A stretch of 64,000 nt of DNA from Ardenticatenaceae bacterium (GTDB lineage: Bacteria; Chloroflexota; Anaerolineae; Promineifilales; Promineifilaceae): contig JACKBQ010000002.1 in the NCBI GenBank assembly GCA_020634455.1, positions 1,302,001 to 1,366,000 of the forward strand, written 5' to 3'. The position numbers and the translations under genes were made by a program. Every line of letters starts with the position of its first letter. Position 1 is the stretch's first letter. Shown one piece after another: positions 16,248 to 23,650 of the stretch. The notes beneath the pieces were generated by a model. That model made no database searches, was not told the origin of the DNA, and saw only the letters and a program-made list of their open reading frames with translations.

Positions 16248-17870
16248 ATGTTAACGGCACACAACCTTTCTAAGGCCTACGGGCTTTCTCCCATTCTTGA
16301 AAAGATCACATTTTCCATCAATCCCGGCGACCGTGTCGGGCTGATTGGCCCTAATGGCAGCGGCAAAAGCACGCTCATGCGCCTGCTCATCGGGCAGGAA
16401 CGGCCGGATCGCGGCAGCATCACCCTCAACCCACCCAACCTGCGCATCGGCTACCTGGCCCAGGGCTTTTTGCCAGATGAGAACCAGACGCTGGGCGAAC
16501 TGCTGCACCAAACCGTTGGCGATCCAGACGAGTTGGAAGCCGAATTGGGTGAACTGGCCCTGGGGCTGGCGGAGCAGCCCAATCACGAAGGAATTCAACT
16601 GAAGTATGATGCGGTGTTGGAGAAATTGAGCAGGGCGGATTACGGCCGTATCCAACCCCTCCTCGCCACCTTCCAACTGGACCACCTAAACGACGATTTG
16701 CTGGTGCGCAGCCTCAGCGGCGGCCAAAAAACGCGCCTCGCCCTCGTCCTCATCCTGCTGGATGAACCCCAGCTGCTCCTCCTCGACGAACCCACCAACC
16801 ACCTGGACATCGGCATGTTGGAATGGCTGGAAGCGTGGCTGCGCGGCTTCAACGGCGGCGTCCTCATCGTCTCCCACGACCGCGCCTTTTTAGACCAGAC
16901 CGCTAACCGCATCCTCGATCTCAATCCGCACAGCCACACCATCCGCGACTACCCTGGCAACTACACCGACTACCTGCGCCAATACCTCATCGAGCAGGAA
17001 AAACACCTCGCCACCTGGAAAGACCAGCAGTACGAAATCCGCCGTATGAAGCAAGACATCCAGCGCACCTTTGAGCAGGCTCGCTCCGTTGAGCGCAGCA
17101 CCACGCCGCGCCAGCCCAACGTGCGCCGCCTGGCCAAAAAAGTAGCCAACAAAGCCAAATCTCGCGAGAAAAAGCTGGACCGCTACCTGGAATCCGACGA
17201 GCGCGTGGAGAAACCATTGCGCAGCTGGCAATTGAAGCTGGATTTGGACGAAGCCCCGCACCTTGGCAAAGACGTCCTCTTTTTGGAAGATTTAGCCATC
17301 GGCTACCCTGGCCACGCGCCGCTGCTCACGCAAATCAACCTGCAAGCCCAGGCGGGCGAGCGCGTCATCCTCACCGGGGAAAACGGCAGCGGCAAAACCA
17401 CCCTGCTGCGCACCATTGCCGGGCAGCTACAACCGATGGCCGGGCGCGTGCGGCTGGGCCAAAGCGTGCAGCTTGGCTACATGTCCCAGGAGCAAGAACT
17501 GCTCGCCCCGGACGACACGCCGCTCAGCACCATCCAGGCCGTCGCCCCGCTCAACGAGACGGACGCCCGCTCCTTTTTGCACTACTTTTTGTTCACGGGA
17601 GATGATTCGCTGCGGCCCAATGGCCAGCTTAGCTACGGCGAACGAACGCGGCTAGAGTTGGCCCGATTGGTCGCTTCCGGCTGCAACTTCCTGCTGCTGG
17701 ACGAACCCACCAACCACCTGGACATCCCCTCCCGCACCATGTTCGAGGAAGCGCTGAGCCAGTTCGAAGGCACCATCCTGGCTGTAGTCCACGACCGCTA
17801 CTTCATCGAGCAGTTCGCCACCAAGCTCTGGCTGGTTGATGACGGCCGTTTGGAAATGATTTACATGTAG
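16248..17870 (+). CDS. ABC-F family ATPase
   Basis: 540-residue soluble protein with two ABC domains and no membrane segments, as in ribosome-associated ABC-F factors (EttA/Uup/antibiotic-resistance types). Domain 1 has GPNGSGKST (about residue 37), LSGGQKTRLAL and LLLLDEPTNHLD. The linker is charged and helical. Domain 2 has GENGSGKTT, LSYGERTRLEL (a variant signature) and LLLDEPTNHLD. ATG 16248 is preferred over TTG 16236. The TAG stop is part of a REP palindrome. Whether it is a translation factor or confers resistance cannot be said. Confidence 0.92.
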   Translation: MLTAHNLSKAYGLSPILEKITFSINPGDRVGLIGPNGSGKSTLMRLLIGQERPDRGSITLNPPNLRIGYLAQGFLPDENQTLGELLHQTVGDPDELEAELGELALGLAEQPNHEGIQLKYDAVLEKLSRADYGRIQPLLATFQLDHLNDDLLVRSLSGGQKTRLALVLILLDEPQLLLLDEPTNHLDIGMLEWLEAWLRGFNGGVLIVSHDRAFLDQTANRILDLNPHSHTIRDYPGNYTDYLRQYLIEQEKHLATWKDQQYEIRRMKQDIQRTFEQARSVERSTTPRQPNVRRLAKKVANKAKSREKKLDRYLESDERVEKPLRSWQLKLDLDEAPHLGKDVLFLEDLAIGYPGHAPLLTQINLQAQAGERVILTGENGSGKTTLLRTIAGQLQPMAGRVRLGQSVQLGYMSQEQELLAPDDTPLSTIQAVAPLNETDARSFLHYFLFTGDDSLRPNGQLSYGERTRLELARLVASGCNFLLLDEPTNHLDIPSRTMFEEALSQFEGTILAVVHDRYFIEQFATKLWLVDDGRLEMIYM

Positions 17871-17933
17871 AGACGTTGCAATGCAACGTCTTGGCCTGCA
17901 TTGCGAGGAAACGTTGCGATGCAACGTCTCTAC
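17867..17933. repeat. REP pair between the ABC-F and RAYT genes
   Basis: Two head-to-head copies of a palindrome whose arms are GTAGAGACGTTGCA and TGCAACGTCTCTAC. The left copy (17867-17891) has a truncated right arm and the right copy (about 17905-17933) a degenerate left arm. The TAG stops of both convergent genes (17868-17870 and 17930-17932) lie inside these copies. The arrangement is BIME-like and can fold as a bidirectional terminator. Confidence 0.85.
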
Positions 17934-18481
17934 ATGAACAAACCTGAATCATTTTCTCGATCCTTATCCCAATTTGCCGGATTCTCCAAGATGTAATTTC
18001 TGATCGCTTTCAATTCACGTTCGTTGCGGATGATGCGGTCATAGAAGCGGGGTTGCCAACCAAAATCCACGCCGCTTTGGGTACACCAGTAAGAAACGGC
18101 CGATTTATAAGACCGAACCATCGCCGATAAGGAACCTGCTTTCGGAGAAATGGCTGACATCTGGGGATCGGTTGTCGTAGAGACGTTGCAATGCAACGTC
18201 TCTACGGGGGTCTCGATAGCAATGATTCCATGCGCGTGGTTGGGCATAATTTGGTGGGTGTCAATAGTGCAGATGGCTTTCGTATGTTCAGGGATGGCGA
18301 GGAAATATTGATTGGCTATTTGGCCGACGGCCGTATACACCATTTCCCCGTCCACAATCTCCCCAAAGAAATGCTGCCGTTGAAACGTGCAAATCGTGAC
18401 GAAATAGTAGCCGACGTTTTGATAATCGAAATTCGGCCGTCTGGCCGATTCAATGCGGTATTTGTTCTTGAATTTAGACAT
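17930..18481 (-). CDS. REP-associated tyrosine transposase (RAYT, IS200-like HUH family)
   Basis: 183-residue Y1-type single-strand transposase. NVGYYFVTICTFQRQHFFGE opens the fold. IMPNHAHGII carries the HUH motif (His-Ala-His). The C-terminal PRFYDRIIRNERELKAIRNYILENPANW carries the likely catalytic Tyr and the RAYT signature. Such enzymes cut and join at REP palindromes. ATG at 18481 has GGAGGG 3 bases upstream. REP copies lie at both ends of the gene and one is inside it, adding VETLHCNVST in frame after the HUH motif. It appears intact and might be active. Confidence 0.9.
   Translation of the reverse strand: MSKFKNKYRIESARRPNFDYQNVGYYFVTICTFQRQHFFGEIVDGEMVYTAVGQIANQYFLAIPEHTKAICTIDTHQIMPNHAHGIIAIETPVETLHCNVSTTTDPQMSAISPKAGSLSAMVRSYKSAVSYWCTQSGVDFGWQPRFYDRIIRNERELKAIRNYILENPANWDKDRENDSGLFM
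18177..18205. repeat. REP palindrome inside the RAYT gene
   Basis: Perfect 29-bp palindrome: 14-bp arms around one central A. It is identical to the copy at 18501-18529 and is read in frame as VETLHCNVST. Confidence 0.92.
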
Positions 18482-18500
18482 ATTCCCTCCAGATATGTCC

Positions 18501-18529
18501 GTAGAGACGTTGCAATGCAACGTCTCTAC
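18501..18529. repeat. REP palindrome upstream of RAYT, at the end of the yfhO-like gene
   Basis: Perfect 29-bp palindrome 20 bases before the RAYT start. Bases 18526-18528 provide the TAG stop of the preceding YfhO-like gene. Confidence 0.92.
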
Positions 18530-20757
18530 CACGGTTTGCGCCACACGGCCGTTCCCACCAAAACCACCCCCAACAGCGACAAAATCCCTCCAACCGCATA
18601 GCTGCGCGGCTGGTAGCGCCAATCGACAATGTGTTTCCCAGCGGGGATGCAGGTGGCACGTACGGCCGTATACGCCACCCCCCATTCCTGCTCCACCCCA
18701 TCCACAAACACCCGCCAGCCGGGATACGCCGTCTCGCTCAGGACCAGCAGCGCAGGCGTGGGGCTGTTGGTTTGAATTTGCCAGTAGCCGTTTGACTTTT
18801 CGGTGATAACGGCCGTTCCCGCCGCACCACCCCCCACCAATGCACAATCAGGTTCCTGTTCTAAAATCGCCGTCGTTGCGGGATCAAAATCGGGCTGGTG
18901 CACACGGGCAGTGGCGGCGGCCACGTCCGGGATGATTTCTATCTGCGTCACCAGACGGGCCAGCGGCAGCGTGCGGCCCCGCTGATACACCCAGACCCGA
19001 TCCGTGTTGCCGAGTAAAGTTAACGGCCGTTCCCCCTCTTCCACCCCTTGCAGCGGATTGGTGGCCACGACGTACCCCGCCCCCAAAATATCGTACGCCG
19101 TCGAGCGCGGGTCCGGCACCGACGAGGCAAAGGCGATGTTGGCCCCCACCTCCAGCGCGTTGTAGCCAAACACCGAGCCCAGCCCCAACTGCGCCGCCCC
19201 GTTCTGCTCAAAAATGGAGATGCCCCAGGGCAGCACCCGCAGCTCGGTCGCGCCGATAATTTGCTTGGCGTCGGTCCAAAGTGGATCAACGGCCGTACTC
19301 CCCACCCTCACCAGCTTAAAGCCAAAAATCCACAAATCCGCCACCAGCAGCAGCGTCAATCCGCCCAACCACCACTTTTTCCGCGAGGCATCCGCCTCCG
19401 CAAAATACCGCACCAGCAACCAACCGCCAGCCACGACCCCAACCAGCGCAATTCCCCAGCCACCCAGTTGATGCCACAAACGGCCGCTTGTCTCCGTCGG
19501 GTGTTGAGCGGCAAAAACGGCCCCGGTGGCGGCAAGTGAGGTGAGGATGGCAACGGCCGTTCCCCCCACCAGCCAGCGCATAAATCCAGCCGATTTCTCA
19601 TTCCAATCAACACACTCCCACTGAGCTACCGCTTCACCCAAAAGTGCGGGCAGAGCAAAGACGAGCAAAAAGGCGGCGCGACCCGGCGCACGGGCCAGGC
19701 GGAACGGCGGCAGCAAATCGTAAAAAACACCATAGAGAAAGCCGTAGCTGCCCAGCGCCAGCAAAAAGCCCAGCACCAGCAGCGCCAGATAAAACCAGAT
19801 TAATTTCGATGGCTTGCGCAGCGCCAGCGCCAAGCCCAGCAGCGGCAGCAGCCCCACGTAGTAGGTCAGCTCGTCGAAGGCGGGCACGCTCCAGTAACCG
19901 GCCCGCGTCGGCTCACCAAAAAATTCCGGCAGCAGCCAGGTGATGATGTGCGAGGGCGGCATCGAGTAGGCTGTGGCAAATTCAAAGGTCGGTTCGGCAG
20001 CACGGGAAGAGACGGTGGAGAATTCAGCCAGCGGCGCCAGCTGCGCCCCGGCCAGCAAAAAGCCAAGCACGGTCATGATCGCCATCTGGCGGATGACGAG
20101 CCAGCGATCGGGCGTGGTGAGCAGCAAATAAACGGCAAACACCCCCCAGGCCAGCCCGATGTACAGCAGCGAGGTCGTGTGCCCGGCTAAAATAGCCAGG
20201 CCCAACGGCACGCCACCAATAATTGCTGACCAAGCGGTACGCCGCCGGACACTCCAGGCGGTCGCCAAAATCAGCCAGGGCAGCCACACGTCTGTGGCAA
20301 TGAGGCCGATGTGCCCGGCCCAAATCCGCGCGGAGATGAAGCCGCTGAAGGCGAAGGCCAGCGCCGCCAGCCACGCACCAGCCGTGCTGCCGCTGAGATG
20401 CCGCACCAGGAAGAACATCCCCAGTCCGGCCACGACCAGATGCACCAGCACGTGCCAGCTCAGACCAAAGCGCACCGGCAGCAGAAACAGCGGCCAGTTC
20501 AGCGGGTAAAACAAGGCCACCTGCGGATTGCTCAAGAAGGGGTAGCCGCTAAAGCTGTTGGCGTCCCACAAAGGAAGATGACCGGAGGATACGGCCGTTC
20601 GTGCAAATTCCCACCATGGATAAAATAAGCTGCGCGCATCCAGCCCAGCCAGCGCCATTCCTGCTGCCGGGAACAGCGCCCGGTGCAAAAACAGCGCCGC
20701 CAGCAGGGCAAAAATAAGGGTGAGGCTCAGGAACGGCCGTTTACGAAAAAAAGTCAT
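18526..20757 (-). CDS. YfhO-family polytopic membrane protein
   Basis: 743 residues with about a dozen membrane helices from the N-terminus (FLSLTLIFALLAALFLHRAL) to the last (YAVGGILSLLGVVLVGTAVW). Landmarks of the YfhO family are LDARSLFYPWWEFARTAVSSGHLPLWDANSFSGYPFLSNPQVALFYPLNWP, and a periplasmic C-terminal part ending in YPGWRVFVDGVEQ. YfhO proteins are GT-C-like and implicated in lipoteichoic acid or glycolipid glycosylation. It is the last gene of the minus-strand block. The stop comes from a REP copy. It carries eight or more ACGGCCGT octamers. Confidence 0.85.
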   Translation of the reverse strand: MTFFRKRPFLSLTLIFALLAALFLHRALFPAAGMALAGLDARSLFYPWWEFARTAVSSGHLPLWDANSFSGYPFLSNPQVALFYPLNWPLFLLPVRFGLSWHVLVHLVVAGLGMFFLVRHLSGSTAGAWLAALAFAFSGFISARIWAGHIGLIATDVWLPWLILATAWSVRRRTAWSAIIGGVPLGLAILAGHTTSLLYIGLAWGVFAVYLLLTTPDRWLVIRQMAIMTVLGFLLAGAQLAPLAEFSTVSSRAAEPTFEFATAYSMPPSHIITWLLPEFFGEPTRAGYWSVPAFDELTYYVGLLPLLGLALALRKPSKLIWFYLALLVLGFLLALGSYGFLYGVFYDLLPPFRLARAPGRAAFLLVFALPALLGEAVAQWECVDWNEKSAGFMRWLVGGTAVAILTSLAATGAVFAAQHPTETSGRLWHQLGGWGIALVGVVAGGWLLVRYFAEADASRKKWWLGGLTLLLVADLWIFGFKLVRVGSTAVDPLWTDAKQIIGATELRVLPWGISIFEQNGAAQLGLGSVFGYNALEVGANIAFASSVPDPRSTAYDILGAGYVVATNPLQGVEEGERPLTLLGNTDRVWVYQRGRTLPLARLVTQIEIIPDVAAATARVHQPDFDPATTAILEQEPDCALVGGGAAGTAVITEKSNGYWQIQTNSPTPALLVLSETAYPGWRVFVDGVEQEWGVAYTAVRATCIPAGKHIVDWRYQPRSYAVGGILSLLGVVLVGTAVWRKPW

Positions 20758-20759
20758 GG

Positions 20760-21332
20760 TTAACTGCCATCTGGTGCAATTCGGCGCTTCATGAAAACCG
20801 CCACATTTTGCTTGGGCTCGTAATCTTCGTTGGTGTAGTAGGAAAGATCGACGCCTTCCAGCTTAAAGCCCAGACTGCGGTAAAAGCGGATGGCGGGCAC
20901 ATTGTGGCTTTGTGTTTCGCAGACGAGGGCGCGTAATTTATGGGAAACGGCCGTTTCCACCAATTTCTCCATCAACAGCCGCCCCACACCCTGCCGCTGA
21001 AAAGCTGGGGCTACGTGAAAATCCCACACCCACAACGTCTGGTTCCAGGTTTGCGGTTCGGCGATGGCCACGCCCGCCAACTGCCCATCGGCCACCGCCA
21101 CAAAACAGCAGCCGTTGCCCACCAGCTTGGCGTACCGCGCCATCTCCTCATCATCAATGCCGCCGTAGGAGATATCCACAGCCTCCGGCAAGGAAACCAG
21201 CTTTAACCGAAAAACGGTTTCTTCGGCTGTTTCCTGATATTCAATACTGTATTTTTCGCTGGCCGTGTAGCCCAAAATAATGTCGTGTAATTGGGGCAAC
21301 TGGCTCAAAGTTAAAGGTACTAGCTTCATCAT
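20760..21332 (-). CDS. GNAT acetyltransferase, streptothricin-acetyltransferase-like
   Basis: 190 residues. The acetyl-CoA-binding motif is VAPAFQRQGVGRLLMEKLVETA. The C-terminal ALVCETQSHNVPAIRFYRSLGFKLEGVDLSYYTN resembles Sat-type streptothricin acetyltransferases, though a resistance role is only a family guess. It lies between membrane-protein genes with 2-base gaps on each side, so it is cotranscribed with them. Confidence 0.85.
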   Translation of the reverse strand: MMKLVPLTLSQLPQLHDIILGYTASEKYSIEYQETAEETVFRLKLVSLPEAVDISYGGIDDEEMARYAKLVGNGCCFVAVADGQLAGVAIAEPQTWNQTLWVWDFHVAPAFQRQGVGRLLMEKLVETAVSHKLRALVCETQSHNVPAIRFYRSLGFKLEGVDLSYYTNEDYEPKQNVAVFMKRRIAPDGS

Positions 21333-21334
21333 TT

Positions 21335-23650
21335 TTACCTGGAAGGGGTGACTGTCACCGTTGCCAGCACCGCTTTGTCGTCAATTTGACGGCCGTTTTC
21401 ATCCAGCAGAGGCAGCCGCCACCCTTCAGCCTGCACCCACAAGCCGGTGGTGACAGGATAGCTCCCCGCCGGCGCATCGGCGGGAATGGTGAGGAAAAAC
21501 TCGTCCCGCACGTATTTGTCCAATGGCCAACGGCGGGTGGGATAATCGCCTGGATTCAGATGATCAGCCTGGGCAAGCAGACTGCCATCGGGCCGCAAAA
21601 CGTGCAGGAACGATTGGTAGTTGATGTCCAGCGGCTGCTGAGCCTTCCAGTAAACATGCACCGTGATTGTATCACCCGGCTGCGCTTCCTCTTGAGAAAG
21701 GTCAATGCCGATAAGCACAATTTGACCGCCAAAATCGGCAAACGTGTCAATCTGGGCTGGTTCAACCGTCCAGCCGGTGGAGTTAAAATGCAAAATGTGG
21801 CTGGGCTGGAGAATGAGGGTGGTAACGGCCGTTACCGCCCCAATCGTCCCCACCGCCCACTTATCCAAACCGGTCCATGAGCTTTGCGTGGTAGGGTTGG
21901 CGCGATTGCCCAATCGCCAGGCCACAAAAAGCGTGAGGAGGAGGGAAACGGCCGTTACCACCCAGGCCATCGTGCGGGCAGGCGTGCTGCCAAAACGAAC
22001 CTCAACTTCATGCTCCCCAGCGGGCACCTTCACCACAATGAACCCTTCCGGTAAACCAAGCTCCGTCTCGGCTGGCGCACCGTCTACCGTGACGTGCCAG
22101 CCAGGGAAATCAAAAATGAAGAGGCGCAGACGAAATTTCTCCGGCGCGTTGATTTGGTAGCGAATGTGCAGCGGCGTGATATTTTCCGTCTCGACAGTTA
22201 CCCCAGCTGGCAATGCTGGCCGATTCACCCGATCCAGCGGCTGGTTGGTGAAGAAACCTTCCACCAGCGCCTCCTGGCGGCGCGGCACGGCGTCCACAGT
22301 CGCAGGCACGTAATCTGAGGTAGAGGTGGTGCCCAACCAGCGGCCTTTCAGCTCGATAAGCGTCAGGCGCAGGCGATTCACCTCGCCGAAATCGGGCCAG
22401 GGGGCGGGCTGGCTCAGCGGCAACGACAGCAGCAAAGGCAAGGCCAGAGCCACAACGGTGATCCAGTTGGCAAATTTGGGCATACGTTGGAGGGAAACGG
22501 CCGTTCCCGCCCCCGCCAGCACCGCCAACATAATCACCGTGCCACCCAACATGCGCCAGGGAAACTGGAAAAAGGGCAAAATCGGCGTCGCTTCCCACAA
22601 AAATTTGGATTGCGGCAGCTGCATAAAAACCAGCACCGCAAACGCCACCGCAAAAAAAAGTTGATGCCCCGCCTGGGTCATGCGCCGCCGCAGCAGCAAG
22701 AACAGACCCACGCCACCCAGCAACCATTGCGCCACGCCCAGGTTAAAGCGGAAAACAGGCTCCGTCGCCCCCCAATCAATCCGGCCAGAAAAGGCAAACA
22801 GCTCGCGCAAGGACAAGAAGTGGGTGCGAAAATCGTAGTTGTCGTTATTGCCAATGAGGGTGTTTAGGGTGACGGCGTTGCGCTCCAAAATGACGGGCAG
22901 CCAGAAAAAGGCAGCCAAGCCCAGCCCCAGCAGCAGGATGCCACCCACGCCACGTGCTTTGCGTAAAGCGGCCGTTCGCCCCTCCGCCAACCACAATTCA
23001 GCCACGCGCCACGCCACCCAGGCGGCCAGCAGGCCAAAAAAGAGCAGGGCCATCAGGTTGTGGGTGAGAATCACGGCGGCGACGGTGAGAACGGCCGTAC
23101 TCCAGCGCCACCCCGTCTGCTCCCGCCAAAAGCGGTCCACGCACCACAACGCCAGCGGGAACACGCCAAAGCTAAACGATTCCGGCACCGCGCCACGCAC
23201 GTGCGGGTCCACATATTGGATGTAGGGCGCGTAGAGGAAAACGGCCGCTGCCACATACCCCCCAACGCGCCCCCAGTTGTCTCGCACAAAGCCGTACAGC
23301 CCCAGCGCCCCCAGCCAAAAGCCCAAAATCAGCACAAATTTGATGCCCGCCACCGGCCCCAACTTCGGCATCAGATCAATAATCAGGCCAATGTAGTAGG
23401 TCAGCGGGGCGTAGTAGTTGAAGATGGGGTAGCCGTAGCCGTGGTAAAAATCGGGCGCCCAACGCGGATAAAATTCGCCGCTGCGCACCAGGTAACTCAG
23501 CTCCATCAGGCGAAAGATGTGCAGCTCGGTGTCCGTTTCTTGCGGCAGGCTGGCACGGGCCACCAGCGGCCAGATGGCTACCAGGCTCAGCAGCAACACC
23601 ACGGCAAAACCAGGATCAATCTGGCGCAGACGGTTCAGCAAGCGGCTCAT
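21335..23650 (-). CDS. Large membrane protein, GT-C-like (PTPS-related type), with C-terminal beta domain
   Basis: 771 residues. About 12 membrane helices are followed by extracytoplasmic segments: GWHVTVDGAPAETELGLPEGFIVVKVPAGEHEVEVRF, a further helix, then a C-terminal beta module (FLHVLRPDGSLLAQADHLNPGDYPTRRW...). The early loop ETDTELHIFRLMEL sits where GT-C enzymes place catalytic acids. It resembles proteins annotated as 6-pyruvoyl-tetrahydropterin synthase-related membrane proteins. The function is probably transfer of a lipid-linked sugar, by inference. ATG 23650 overlaps the upstream gene's stop by 4 bases (ATGA). Confidence 0.75.
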   Translation of the reverse strand: MSRLLNRLRQIDPGFAVVLLLSLVAIWPLVARASLPQETDTELHIFRLMELSYLVRSGEFYPRWAPDFYHGYGYPIFNYYAPLTYYIGLIIDLMPKLGPVAGIKFVLILGFWLGALGLYGFVRDNWGRVGGYVAAAVFLYAPYIQYVDPHVRGAVPESFSFGVFPLALWCVDRFWREQTGWRWSTAVLTVAAVILTHNLMALLFFGLLAAWVAWRVAELWLAEGRTAALRKARGVGGILLLGLGLAAFFWLPVILERNAVTLNTLIGNNDNYDFRTHFLSLRELFAFSGRIDWGATEPVFRFNLGVAQWLLGGVGLFLLLRRRMTQAGHQLFFAVAFAVLVFMQLPQSKFLWEATPILPFFQFPWRMLGGTVIMLAVLAGAGTAVSLQRMPKFANWITVVALALPLLLSLPLSQPAPWPDFGEVNRLRLTLIELKGRWLGTTSTSDYVPATVDAVPRRQEALVEGFFTNQPLDRVNRPALPAGVTVETENITPLHIRYQINAPEKFRLRLFIFDFPGWHVTVDGAPAETELGLPEGFIVVKVPAGEHEVEVRFGSTPARTMAWVVTAVSLLLTLFVAWRLGNRANPTTQSSWTGLDKWAVGTIGAVTAVTTLILQPSHILHFNSTGWTVEPAQIDTFADFGGQIVLIGIDLSQEEAQPGDTITVHVYWKAQQPLDINYQSFLHVLRPDGSLLAQADHLNPGDYPTRRWPLDKYVRDEFFLTIPADAPAGSYPVTTGLWVQAEGWRLPLLDENGRQIDDKAVLATVTVTPSR

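Larger units (their letters stand above)
17867..18529 (-). mobile_element. RAYT/REP unit
   Basis: A RAYT gene bounded on both sides by REP palindromes plus one internal copy, 663 bases in all. This is the organisation of a REP-associated transposase domesticated with its own target sequence. No target-site duplication was identified. Confidence 0.75.

Noticed and set aside
17867..18529. CRISPR array
   Set aside because: Only four copies, unequal spacing, perfect palindromes and a RAYT gene between them; this is a REP arrangement.
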